Assembly (NCBI GenBank): GCA_902776285.1 | Contig: CACYPK010000012.1 | Coordinates: 1-51,999 of the forward strand | Direction: 5' to 3' | From: an uncultured Eubacteriales bacterium | GTDB taxonomy: Bacteria; Bacillota; Clostridia; Peptostreptococcales; Anaerovoracaceae | Length of the DNA stretch: 51,999 bases | In this document: positions 8,008 to 16,303 of the stretch, one piece after another | Layout of the letters: every line of letters begins with the position of its first letter | Numbering within the stretch: position 1 is the first letter of the stretch | Notes under the pieces: generated by a model | Databases searched by the model: none | Seen by the model: only the letters and a program-made list of their open reading frames with translations | Told to the model about the DNA's origin: nothing | Program-made: the position numbers and the translations under genes

Positions 8008-8865
8008 ATGAGAAATAAGAGAAGAGACGGAAAGAGAGTCAGATGGCCGGACGGATATCACAATATACTGCCGTACATCATGCCTAAGAGAACCGAGGCA
8101 GAGGTATCCATGACCGAGCAGTTCGATGTCACTGATCTCGTAAAATACATGGCTGAGCGCAACGAGAAGGAAGGCACCAACCTCAAGATCTTCCACGCGA
8201 TCTGCACGGCAGTCGCCAGAACTGTCTATCACAGGCCTAAGCTGAACTATTTCATCTCGGGCAGGACTTACTACGAGAGACCTGACATCACGCTGTCTTT
8301 CGTCGTTAAGCAGAAGTTCGAGGATGAGGCTGACGAGACCCTGATGTTCCTTAAGGTAGACCCTGATATGAATTTCGACTCTATCTCGAAGCTCATCATC
8401 GGCGATGTCACCAAGGTCCGCAAGGAGAAGTCCAATGACCTCGACAAGCTCATGAACTTCTTCGGAAGCCTTCCGAGGCCTTTCCTTGAGGCTTTCTTCG
8501 GCTCGCTCAGAGTGCTTGAATATCACGGCATCATGCCTAAGGCGCTCACGGCAGGCGACCCGAACTACTCGTCCGTACTCCTGTCGAACCTCGGATCGAT
8601 CAGGTCGGATTCCTGCTATCACCACCTGAGCAATTACGGAACTTGCTCTGTGATGATCACCATAGGCGTTCTCCACAAGGAGCAGAAGCTGATGGAGGAC
8701 GGCACGTGGCAGCCGAGAGATGTTATCAACTGCACATTCACCATCGATGAGAGGCTCGCGGACGGATTCTATTACGCGAAGTCGCTCCGCATCGCCAAAT
8801 ACATGCTTGAGCATCCTGAGGTAATGAACGAGCCGATCAGCAAGCCGGTGCCGGTCGAGCTTTAA
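8008..8865 (+). CDS. 2-oxoacid dehydrogenase acyltransferase (E2 catalytic domain)-like protein
   Basis: A 285-residue protein resembling the CoA-dependent acyltransferase fold of E2/CAT enzymes: 'MTEQFDVTDLVKYM', 'KIFHAICTAVARTV', 'RPKLNYFISGRTYYERPDITLSFVV' in pieces, and a C-terminal FTIDERLADGFYYA. In catalytic E2 enzymes the last motif is D-H-R-x-x-D-G with an essential His; here the His position is Glu (D-E-R-L-A-D-G, ~residues 246-252). There is no lipoyl or E1-binding domain. Activity may thus be lost or altered. The start at 8008 is supported by AAAGGGGAAATGAA; the frame is open 14 codons further upstream without a binding site. No E1 or E3 genes are nearby. Confidence 0.8.
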   Translation: MRNKRRDGKRVRWPDGYHNILPYIMPKRTEAEVSMTEQFDVTDLVKYMAERNEKEGTNLKIFHAICTAVARTVYHRPKLNYFISGRTYYERPDITLSFVVKQKFEDEADETLMFLKVDPDMNFDSISKLIIGDVTKVRKEKSNDLDKLMNFFGSLPRPFLEAFFGSLRVLEYHGIMPKALTAGDPNYSSVLLSNLGSIRSDSCYHHLSNYGTCSVMITIGVLHKEQKLMEDGTWQPRDVINCTFTIDERLADGFYYAKSLRIAKYMLEHPEVMNEPISKPVPVEL

Positions 8866-8886
8866 AGATAACGAGAGGACAACGCG

Positions 8887-10266
8887 ATGAGCGAAGAATA
8901 CATGAGCAGAGAAAAAAGAGCCAACAAGCACATGGCTCCTGAGGATAAGACCAAAAAGAAAAAGAAAAAACGCGGGCTCTGGTGGAAGATCCCTATGTGG
9001 ATCGTGATCGTCGCGGTGGTTCTGTGCGTGGCGTCTTTGGCTGTAAACTACGGTGTATCGCTCCACCTTAGGCACTACATCAACAGCTTTGAGCCGGTCG
9101 ATTACAGCGATACGGAAAGGATACTTCCTGAGATCGACAAGGAGACAGGTTATTACACCTTTACCACGGATAAGGATCTGCGGATCATGATGCTCACCGA
9201 CATCCATCTGGGAGGGGGCATCTGGAGCCGTGAGAAGGACCGCAAGACTGTCTATGAAATAATCACCATGCTCCAGAAGGAGAAGCCGGATCTCGTTATT
9301 CTGGACGGAGACAACACCTTCGCGGTGCCGGGACCGGTCTATAACGGCGGAGGCACGCTCAACAACTACATGGCGGCAAGGGACGTCATAAGCATATTCG
9401 AGCATGAGGGAGTTTACTTCACGACCGTATTCGGCAACCACGACACTGAAGTGTTCAGCTATACAGGCAGGCAGAAGCTGGGCGAACTGTACATGAAGGA
9501 CCGCTTCGAGTACTGCATCTTCGATCAGGACTACACGGATGATGCCGAGCTGCCGACGGTCAGCAACCAGATCATTCTGGTAAAGGATACGAAGGGCAAG
9601 GTCAAGAAGGCCCTGCTGCTGATCGACAGTAACGCGTATGTGGACGACAGCATACAGGCTGTTCTTGACTGGAACTACGACATCATCAGGGATGACACCG
9701 TCGACTGGGCGGCGAATGCGATCAAGGCGGTCGGAAGCCCGGATACCGTAGCGTTCTTCCATATACCAACCAGCGAGTTCAGGATCGCGTACGAGGAACT
9801 CGAAAAGAACAGGTTCAAGGATACAAAGAATACCAAGTATATCTCCGGCGTCTGGGACGAACTGATAGACGATACCACGAACAGCCGCATATGGCACGGC
9901 GGAATCACAAAGGAAGGTTCGCTCGCGGACATCGACAAGTTCTTTGAGACTCTGGGTCCTGACGGGCTGAAAGTGCTTGAGGCCTGCTACTGCGGTCACG
10001 ACCACGTGAACAACGCATGGGTCAACTACAAAGGCGTCGACCTGATCTACGGATATTCTATCGACAATCTGGCTTATACGGATATCAGTTATTCCGGTCT
10101 GCAGAGAGGCGCGACCATAATCACGATCGCTGCTGATGGAACAAGAAAGACCGAATTCAAGAACGCATACACGGACTACGGCGTACCTACTGATAAGTTC
10201 GTGGAGGTATACACAGATCATCTGTATTTCGAAGGCGAAAAGCCGGAGGGAGTGCTGCAGCCGTAG
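8887..10266 (+). CDS. Membrane-anchored calcineurin-like metallophosphoesterase
   Basis: 459 residues. A basic N-terminus (KKKKKKR, ~20-30) precedes a single hydrophobic segment (~33-55), so the catalytic domain is probably outside the membrane. Metallophosphoesterase motifs are in order: LTDIHLGG (~103), LDGDNT (~138), GNHDTE (~183) and GHDHVNNAW (~370). These supply the Asp, His and Asn ligands of a dinuclear metal centre. The family includes nucleotidases, phosphodiesterases and protein phosphatases; the substrate is unknown. The gene follows the acyltransferase-like gene by 21 nt and precedes the ABC-GNAT fusion by 25 nt. Confidence 0.88.
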   Translation: MSEEYMSREKRANKHMAPEDKTKKKKKKRGLWWKIPMWIVIVAVVLCVASLAVNYGVSLHLRHYINSFEPVDYSDTERILPEIDKETGYYTFTTDKDLRIMMLTDIHLGGGIWSREKDRKTVYEIITMLQKEKPDLVILDGDNTFAVPGPVYNGGGTLNNYMAARDVISIFEHEGVYFTTVFGNHDTEVFSYTGRQKLGELYMKDRFEYCIFDQDYTDDAELPTVSNQIILVKDTKGKVKKALLLIDSNAYVDDSIQAVLDWNYDIIRDDTVDWAANAIKAVGSPDTVAFFHIPTSEFRIAYEELEKNRFKDTKNTKYISGVWDELIDDTTNSRIWHGGITKEGSLADIDKFFETLGPDGLKVLEACYCGHDHVNNAWVNYKGVDLIYGYSIDNLAYTDISYSGLQRGATIITIAADGTRKTEFKNAYTDYGVPTDKFVEVYTDHLYFEGEKPEGVLQP

Positions 10267-10291
10267 CGCTCAACATAGAAAAGGGTAAGGA

Positions 10292-12640
10292 ATGGCAGGA
10301 CCGGGACCGGGCCGCATGGGCCCGATGCACTTCCTCACAGAGGAAGAAAAACAGAATATGCCGAAGGTGACGAGGGAACTGATCGCCAGGATAATGAGTT
10401 ATCTGAAACCTTACTGGCTGCAGTTCATCTTCGTGTTCATCGCGATACTGCTGTCGGCGACCGTCGGGCTTTTACCGTCGATCATAACCGGCCGCATCGT
10501 CGATGAGGCGCTGGTCGGCAGGAACATGGAGCTCCTTATAAAGCTCCTGCTTGCCGCGTTCGCGGCGCTGACCGTGAGCCAGCTGGTCGGTGTGCTCGAG
10601 AACTACATCAACGCGTGGATCTCGCAACGCATCATTTTTGACATGCGCAACCAGATGTACAAGCATCTGCAATACATGCCGCATTCGTTCTTCACTACGG
10701 AGAAGCAGGGCGACATCATAACGCGCATGAACACAGACATCAGCGGAGTCAGTTCGGTCATCAGCGGCACGCTTTCAAATATCGTGAGCAACGTGGCGAC
10801 CGTTATCACCACACTGGTCGCGCTCTTCAGCATGAGCGCTCCGCTGGCGCTGGTGGGAATCGCGGTCATCCCGCTGCTGGTGCTTCCGACAAGGACCGCC
10901 GGCCGCACGCGATGGAAATACCTGACGCAGAGCCAGGCGAAGAGCGATGAGCTCAACCAGAAGATCGATGAAACGCTGTCAGTCAGCGGCTCGATGCTGG
11001 TAAAGATATTCACCCGCGAGCAGAAGGAATACGACGACTTCGTGAAGGTCAACAAGGAGGTGACCGACCTCAACCTTAAGGAGCAGAGGTCGGGACAGCT
11101 CTTCCGCGTAGTGATGGGAATGTTCACGCAGCTGGGACCGCTGCTGATCTACTTCGCGGGCGGCTACTTCATAATCAGGCAGATAGATACGAGCCTGACC
11201 GTCGGTGTGATAACCGCGACGGTGGCTCTCATCAACAGGCTCTACAGACCTATCGAGCAGCTGATGAACATCTCTGTGGACTTCACCAGATCGCTGGCGC
11301 TGTTCACCAGGATATTCGATTATTTCGACAGGGAGAACACCATCGTTTCGCCTCAGAACGGGCAGAAGCCTGATGTCGACAACAAGCCGATCACCTACGA
11401 GCATGTCGCGTTCAGCTACAACCCGGAGAACCCTATCCTTAAGGACGTGAACTTTGAGGTCCCGGGCGGAAGCATGTACGCGATAGTTGGGCCTTCAGGT
11501 TCGGGCAAGTCGACCGTGGTCAATCTCATACCGAGGCTTTACGATGTGTGCGGAGGCGCCGTGAAGATCGCCGGAGTGGATGTGCGGGATTTTGACCTCA
11601 CATATCTGAGGGAGCAGATCGGCGTGGTAACGCAGGAGTCTTATCTCTTCAACGGCACCATACTCGAGAATCTCAGGTACGCCAAGGATGACGCGTCGAT
11701 GGAGGAGATCGGGGAGGCCTGCCGCATCGCGAACATACATGAATTCATAAGCAACCAGCCTGAAGGTTACAACACAGAGGTAGGTAACCGCGGGCTCAAG
11801 CTCTCGGGCGGCGAAAAGCAGAGGCTGTCACTGGCGAGAGTCATACTGAAGGACCCTAAGATCCTGATACTCGACGAGGCGACTTCGGCGCTCGACTCGA
11901 TCTCGGAGAACTCGATACAGGACGCTCTCGAACAGATGATGAAAGGCCGCACCAGCATAGTCATAGCGCACAGGCTGTCGACCATACTGAAGGCTGACCG
12001 CATACTCGTCGTGAAGGACGGGGTCATCGCCGAGCAGGGTACGCACGAAGAACTGCTCGAACTCGGCGGCACGTACAAGGATCTCTACGAGACGCAGTTC
12101 CGCCAGGCCATCGACAGCGAGAACTTCAGAAAGGCTGAGAGCCGCGACATACCGGCAATCGAGAAGATCTACGATCATACTCATGACGCCGAGGAAGCCG
12201 GCGACACGACGACCGGCTGGAAGAGAGGCATATACCCGACTCTGCATACTGCCGAGGACTCACTCGAAAGAGGCGACATGTATGTTGCCGAGATAGGCGG
12301 CGAGGTGGTGGCGACCGGTATCATCAACAAGATACAGGTGGACGTGTACGCGGATGTCGACTGGAAATACGAGGCGCCTGACGACAAGGTGGCCGTGCTG
12401 CACACGCTGGCGGTCGAACCTGACGCGAGAGGCAAGGGAATAGGGCGCTCATTCGTCAAGTTCTATGAGGATCTCGCGAGGGAGCGCGGATGCGAGGTGC
12501 TGAGGATAGACACCAACGCCAGGAATACCGCAGCAAGAAAGATGTATGAGAAACTGGGATATACGGAGAGCGGGATCGTTCCGACCGTGTTCAACGGCAT
12601 AAAGAATGTCGATCTGGTAATGTTGGAGAAGAAACTGTAA
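10292..12640 (+). CDS. ABC exporter (fused permease-ATPase) with a C-terminal GNAT acetyltransferase domain
   Basis: 782 residues. Residues ~30-330 form a type I ABC exporter membrane domain with six hydrophobic segments. The ATPase carries Walker A GPSGSGKST (~400), the signature LSGGEKQR (~504), Walker B ILILDEATS (~525) and the switch His in IAHRLST (~558). After the usual end of such proteins (~600) the frame continues into a complete GNAT domain (~608-782), with the acetyl-CoA loop in LAVEPDARGKGIGRSFV and C-terminal NTAARKMYEKLGY. No stop or restart occurs at the junction. MsbA/LmrA-type ABC proteins normally act as dimers, so each complex would carry two acetyltransferases. Substrate unknown. 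Its stop is directly followed by the rarA start. Confidence 0.9.
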   Translation: MAGPGPGRMGPMHFLTEEEKQNMPKVTRELIARIMSYLKPYWLQFIFVFIAILLSATVGLLPSIITGRIVDEALVGRNMELLIKLLLAAFAALTVSQLVGVLENYINAWISQRIIFDMRNQMYKHLQYMPHSFFTTEKQGDIITRMNTDISGVSSVISGTLSNIVSNVATVITTLVALFSMSAPLALVGIAVIPLLVLPTRTAGRTRWKYLTQSQAKSDELNQKIDETLSVSGSMLVKIFTREQKEYDDFVKVNKEVTDLNLKEQRSGQLFRVVMGMFTQLGPLLIYFAGGYFIIRQIDTSLTVGVITATVALINRLYRPIEQLMNISVDFTRSLALFTRIFDYFDRENTIVSPQNGQKPDVDNKPITYEHVAFSYNPENPILKDVNFEVPGGSMYAIVGPSGSGKSTVVNLIPRLYDVCGGAVKIAGVDVRDFDLTYLREQIGVVTQESYLFNGTILENLRYAKDDASMEEIGEACRIANIHEFISNQPEGYNTEVGNRGLKLSGGEKQRLSLARVILKDPKILILDEATSALDSISENSIQDALEQMMKGRTSIVIAHRLSTILKADRILVVKDGVIAEQGTHEELLELGGTYKDLYETQFRQAIDSENFRKAESRDIPAIEKIYDHTHDAEEAGDTTTGWKRGIYPTLHTAEDSLERGDMYVAEIGGEVVATGIINKIQVDVYADVDWKYEAPDDKVAVLHTLAVEPDARGKGIGRSFVKFYEDLARERGCEVLRIDTNARNTAARKMYEKLGYTESGIVPTVFNGIKNVDLVMLEKKL

Positions 12641-13987
12641 ATGAGTCAGATCAGTATTTTTGACAGCGCTAAAAACGATAATCAGCCGCTCGCGGCAAGG
12701 ATGCGGCCGAGGAACTTCGATGAGTTCGTAGGTCAGAAGCATCTTGTCGGAGAGGGCAAGGTCCTGCGCAATCTCATTGAGCGTGACAGCGTATCTTCGA
12801 TGATATTCTGGGGACCGCCGGGCGTCGGCAAGACGACTCTGGCACAGATAATCGCCGCGAAGACGGACGCTCAGTTCATCACTTTCAGCGCGGTGACAAG
12901 CGGCATAAAGGATATCAAGACGGTGATGCAGCAGGCGGATAAGATGACCGCCATAGGCGCGCGCACCATCGTTTTCGTGGATGAGATCCACAGATTCAAC
13001 AAGGCGCAGCAGGACGCGTTCCTGCCGTTCGTAGAGAAAGGCAGCATTATCCTGATAGGCGCTACGACCGAGAATCCTTCGTTTGAGGTGAACGGCGCTT
13101 TGCTGTCGCGGTGCAAGGTGTTTGTACTGCACCAGCTGAGTCCGGAGGACATAGAGCAGCTGGTAAGGAACGCGCTTTCGGATCCGAGGGGATTCGGCGG
13201 ACAGGACCTCAGGATCAGTGATGACGTCATAAGCGCGCTCGCGTCGTTTGCAAACGGGGACGCGAGGACCGCGCTTTCGACTCTGGAGATGATGGTCCTG
13301 AACGCGAATCATTCGAGCGACCCGGCTGACGGACACGAAGTTATCACAGTCACTACGGAAGATTTTGAGCAGTGCACTTCAAGAAAGTCGCTGCTGTACG
13401 ACAAGCAGGGCGAGGAGCATTACAATCTGATCTCCGCCTTGCATAAATCGATGAGGAATTCGGACGCGGACGCGGCAGTCTACTGGCTGGCGCGCATGCT
13501 GGAATCGGGCGAGGACCCGATGTATATAGCGCGCCGCGTGACGCGCTTCGCGGCGGAGGATGTCGGCCTCGCCGATCCGAGAGCCCTGGAGCTCTCGGTC
13601 GCGGCATTCCAGGCCTGCCATCTGATCGGAATGCCGGAGTGCAGCGTGCACCTCACCGAGGCCGTCATCTACAACGCGCTCGCGCCTAAGTCCAATGCCA
13701 TGGACGTCGCCTACATGCAGGCGGCGCGCGACGCCAACGAGCACATAGCCGAGCCCGTTCCGCTGCAGATCCGCAACGCTCCTACCAAGCTGATGAAGGA
13801 ACTCGATTACGGCAAGGGCTACGTCTACGCGCATGACACGGAAGACAAGATAGCCGACATGGAGTGCCTGCCGGACAATCTGCGCGGCAGGGAGTACTAC
13901 CATCCGGGAGATCAGGGTTTTGAGCCGCGATTCAAGGAACGCTACGAAGCCATAAAGAAATGGCGCGAAGAACATAAAAAGAAATAG
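12641..13987 (+). CDS. rarA: Replication-associated recombination protein RarA/MgsA
   Basis: A 448-residue AAA+ ATPase of the RarA/MgsA (WRNIP1) family that acts at stalled replication forks. N-terminal 'PLAARMRPRNFDEFVGQKHL', Walker A GPPGVGKTT (~52), Walker B FVDEIHRFNKAQQD (~110), sensor 1 GATTENPSFEVN, sensor 2 region NGDARTALS, and the tetramerisation domain with 'HYNLISALHKSMRNSD' are all present. The ATG follows the preceding stop with no gap. The 3' end, encoding a Lys/His-rich tail, is the first copy of a degenerate tandem repeat that continues into the intergenic region. Confidence 0.93.
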   Translation: MSQISIFDSAKNDNQPLAARMRPRNFDEFVGQKHLVGEGKVLRNLIERDSVSSMIFWGPPGVGKTTLAQIIAAKTDAQFITFSAVTSGIKDIKTVMQQADKMTAIGARTIVFVDEIHRFNKAQQDAFLPFVEKGSIILIGATTENPSFEVNGALLSRCKVFVLHQLSPEDIEQLVRNALSDPRGFGGQDLRISDDVISALASFANGDARTALSTLEMMVLNANHSSDPADGHEVITVTTEDFEQCTSRKSLLYDKQGEEHYNLISALHKSMRNSDADAAVYWLARMLESGEDPMYIARRVTRFAAEDVGLADPRALELSVAAFQACHLIGMPECSVHLTEAVIYNALAPKSNAMDVAYMQAARDANEHIAEPVPLQIRNAPTKLMKELDYGKGYVYAHDTEDKIADMECLPDNLRGREYYHPGDQGFEPRFKERYEAIKKWREEHKKK

Positions 13988-14128
13988 AGCCGCGCGCAAA
14001 AAAACACAAAAAGAAATAGAGGCGTGCGACCGGCATACAAAAAAGATAGAGCCGTGCGCGAAGAACAAAAAGCGCCGCGCACGAGGAACTATAGAAAGAA
14101 GTAGAGGCGCATCCGAAGAGCATAAAAC
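13963..14128 (+). repeat. Degenerate tandem repeat spanning the rarA 3' end and downstream region
   Basis: The last codons of rarA and its TAG are followed by about five decayed copies of the same segment. Copies begin with a GCGCGAAG-like block near 13963, 13992, 14022, 14056, 14077 and 14107, and most continue with an A-rich stretch and a G-ATAGAG/GTAGAG block. Spacing varies from 21 to 34 nt. No other gene is visible in 13988-14202. Confidence 0.65.
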
Positions 14129-14202
14129 AATATACTGCACCTTAAACGACACTATCTACAGCACTATCTCAGGAATGTTCCGATCAGGGGAAGGGGGCAG
14201 AG

Positions 14203-15480
14203 ATGAAAAAAACCGACAGCCGCTACAAGGCATATGTTCAGATCCTCAAAGAAGAACTCATGCCGGCGATGGGTTGTACTGAGCCGATCGCCATCGCCTA
14301 TGCAGCCGCGAAGGCCACGGAGACGCTGGGCTCCCGCCCGGAGCGTCTTCTTGTCGAGGTCAGCGGCAACATCATCAAGAACGTAAAGAGCGTAGTGGTA
14401 CCTCATACCGGAGGGCTGCGCGGTATACAGGCCGCCGCGGCTGCAGGAGCCGTAGCAGGTGATGCCGGCGCCGAACTTGAGGTCATCTCAAACGTGACTC
14501 CTCAGCAGATAGAGGAGATCGGCAAATATCTCAAAGAGTCTGAAATAGAAGTAAGGCACGTGGACCACGGCCACATCTTTGACATTGGCGTGACTGCGTT
14601 CAGGGGCGCGGACTCGGCGTTCGTCAGGATAGTCGATCACCATACAAACATCGTGATGATCCGCCTGAACGACAACATCATATCAAGCAAGGACGTGAGC
14701 GAATCTAAATCCGCCGGCCTGACCGACAGGGACTGCCTCACGATAGAGGACATAGTGGAATTCGCCGATATCGTGGACGTTGAAGAGGTGCGCGAGGTCC
14801 TTGAAAGGCAGATCCAATACAACATGGCGATCGCCGAGGAAGGGCTTGCCGGCGATTACGGCGCCAACATCGGAAGCACCATCATGCTGGGCCATGAATA
14901 TGACCTGAAATACGTGATGAGAGGCTACGCGGCAGCGGCCAGCGACGCCAGGATGAACGGCTGCGAACTGCCTGTCGTGATAAATTCCGGCAGCGGCAAC
15001 CAGGGCATCACCACAAGCGTACCCGTTATCGTCTACGCGAGAGCGCACAACAAATCAAGCGAAGAACTCCTGAGAGCGCTCTGCGTATCCAACCTGGTCA
15101 CCATACATCTTAAGACGGGCATCGGAACGCTCTCCGCGTACTGCGGAGCCGTCAGCGCGGGCTGCGGTGCCGGAGCGGGTATAGCCTACCTGCAGGGCAA
15201 AGGAGTCGACGGCGTTGCTCATACGGTTGTCAACGCGCTTGCGGTCAATTCGGGCATAGTATGCGACGGAGCAAAGGCAAGCTGCGCGGCAAAAATCGCC
15301 GTGTCAGTCGAGGCGGGCCTGATGGGACTGTCGATGTTCAATAAAGGCAACCAGTTCTTCGGAGGCGACGGACTCGTCAAGAAGGGTGTTGAAAGCACCA
15401 TAGACACAGTCGGAAAACTGGCAAGGTTCGGCATGAGGGAGACGGACGAAGAGATCATCCGCCTGATGTTGGAAGACTGA
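14203..15480 (+). CDS. cyuA: L-cysteine desulfidase / Fe-S serine-dehydratase alpha-like protein (CyuA/CdsB/UPF0597 family)
   Basis: 425 residues, cytoplasmic. The family breaks L-cysteine down to pyruvate, ammonia and sulfide using a [4Fe-4S] cluster. Visible hallmarks are GCTEPIAIAYAAAKA with Cys25, SGNIIKNVKSV, VPHTGGLRGI, NSGSGNQGITTSVPV, and C-terminal cysteines in SAYCGAVSAGCGAGAG (~312-319) and KASCAAKIA (~360), likely cluster ligands. A GGGGGCAGAG block precedes the start. The gene stands alone between rarA and array A. The symbol is by family resemblance; cysteine versus serine as substrate is not decided by sequence. Confidence 0.85.
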   Translation: MKKTDSRYKAYVQILKEELMPAMGCTEPIAIAYAAAKATETLGSRPERLLVEVSGNIIKNVKSVVVPHTGGLRGIQAAAAAGAVAGDAGAELEVISNVTPQQIEEIGKYLKESEIEVRHVDHGHIFDIGVTAFRGADSAFVRIVDHHTNIVMIRLNDNIISSKDVSESKSAGLTDRDCLTIEDIVEFADIVDVEEVREVLERQIQYNMAIAEEGLAGDYGANIGSTIMLGHEYDLKYVMRGYAAAASDARMNGCELPVVINSGSGNQGITTSVPVIVYARAHNKSSEELLRALCVSNLVTIHLKTGIGTLSAYCGAVSAGCGAGAGIAYLQGKGVDGVAHTVVNALAVNSGIVCDGAKASCAAKIAVSVEAGLMGLSMFNKGNQFFGGDGLVKKGVESTIDTVGKLARFGMRETDEEIIRLMLED

Positions 15481-15588
15481 ATGAAAAAACTGAAGGGCGC
15501 TGGTAAGAATACTGAGGATGATTGAACAACATACCGAAAAAGACTGAATGAAATACTGGAAAAGCGGAAGAAGTCCGAATATATAACA

Positions 15589-15957
15589 ATGGCCTTTGCT
15601 TTGGTCTGATGTTCGTAACGGAAATTGAATTATTACGAACAAACAGCATGCAGAGTATCTGGTGTTCGTAATGATGGGTAGATTATTACGAACAAATAGC
15701 ATGCAGAGTATCTGGTGTTCGTAATGATGGGCGGATTATTACGAACACAGCAGGGTGATTGCCTTGATTGTTCGTAAAATAAGAGGTTTGGGAATAGCCA
15801 TAACGGTGTTTTTTACGAACAATGGCCTTGGGTGTTGGTTAATGTTCGTATTATAGAGAGGATTGTTACGAACATGAGGATATGACAAGTTCGAATGTTC
15901 GTATTATTAGAAAGGTGGCTACGAACACAGCGGGGTAACTGCCTTAAATGTTCGTAA
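15589..15957 (+). repeat. Array A: 13 inverted TGTTCGTA/TACGAACA half-sites with 32-nt units and 21-nt spacers
   Basis: Seven forward TGTTCGTA sites start at 15610, 15663, 15716, 15769, 15843, 15896 and 15949. Six TACGAACA sites end at 15641, 15694, 15747, 15821, 15874 and 15927; all 13 octamers are perfect. Paired sites enclose 32-nt units (15610-15641, 15663-15694, 15716-15747, 15843-15874, 15896-15927), except unit 4 (15769-15821), which is 53 nt, exactly 32+21. All six spacers are 21 nt. A 21-nt spacer-like segment (15589-15609) precedes the first unit. The array lies between cyuA and a terminator, so it would be in the cyuA 3' UTR if transcribed. No coding frame of interest crosses it. 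Confidence 0.9.
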
Positions 15958-15960
15958 ATG

Positions 15961-16000
15961 AAAGCGGCGCCTTGCACAAGTCTGATGCTGCCGCTTTTTT
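15961..16000 (+). terminator. Rho-independent terminator after array A
   Basis: AAAGCGGC (15961-15968) pairs with GCCGCTTT (15990-15997) around a 21-nt loop and ends in a run of six T. It lies between array A and array B and probably ends the cyuA transcript. Confidence 0.75.
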
Positions 16001-16021
16001 ATGTGGCACGAATCCATAATA

Positions 16022-16185
16022 TTAGTCCGATTTTGAATGAACCGATGAAATCGGACCAAAAACAAACGCAAAAGATCCCGCAAATTAGTCCGATACCAGA
16101 AGAAGTACCGAAATCGTACTAATTCTATAAACAAAACACCGCACAAATTAGTCCGATACCGCAGCAACTTGCGATATCGGACTAA
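16022..16185 (+). repeat. Array B: three TTAGTCCGAT/ATCGGACTAA units, 38-nt units with 25-nt spacers
   Basis: Units are 16022-16059, 16085-16122 and 16148-16185, each opened by a perfect TTAGTCCGAT and closed by ATCGGACCAA, ATCGTACTAA and ATCGGACTAA respectively. The enclosed 18 nt and the two 25-nt spacers differ between units. The period is exactly 63 nt. The array lies between the convergent 3' ends of cyuA and deoD. With array A and the terminator it accounts for most of the 823-nt gene-free stretch 15481-16303. Confidence 0.9.
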
Positions 16186-16216
16186 CTACATTACTCATAA
16201 TGCCGTATTACTTGGT

Positions 16217-16240
16217 AAAGCCTGCTAATAGCAGCCGGCC
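16217..16240 (-). terminator. Possible weak terminator hairpin downstream of deoD
   Basis: On the minus strand CTGCT and AGCAG flank a 3-nt loop (within 16221-16234), followed by GCTTT. The stem is short and the T-run weak. Apart from this, 16186-16303 shows no recognisable element. Confidence 0.3.
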
Positions 16241-16303
16241 GGGCCCAATGGATCAAAACCAATGTCTTTTAAGCAGTCTACGACTCTAGTAGCCTGTGGT
16301 TTT

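Noticed and set aside
7990..10221. A 743-codon open frame on the minus strand
   Set aside because: It is antisense to two genes with clear family motifs (acyltransferase-like and metallophosphoesterase), has no ribosome binding site, and its sequence has no recognisable domain. It mirrors the codon bias of the plus-strand genes.
15481..15525. A 14-codon frame directly after cyuA beginning at its stop codon
   Set aside because: Too short, no ribosome binding site of its own, no recognisable peptide features.
15610..16185. Arrays A and B as a canonical CRISPR array
   Set aside because: Repeats are 8-10 nt, alternate in orientation, and enclose variable segments of two different lengths. No 23-40-nt direct repeat and no cas gene is present.
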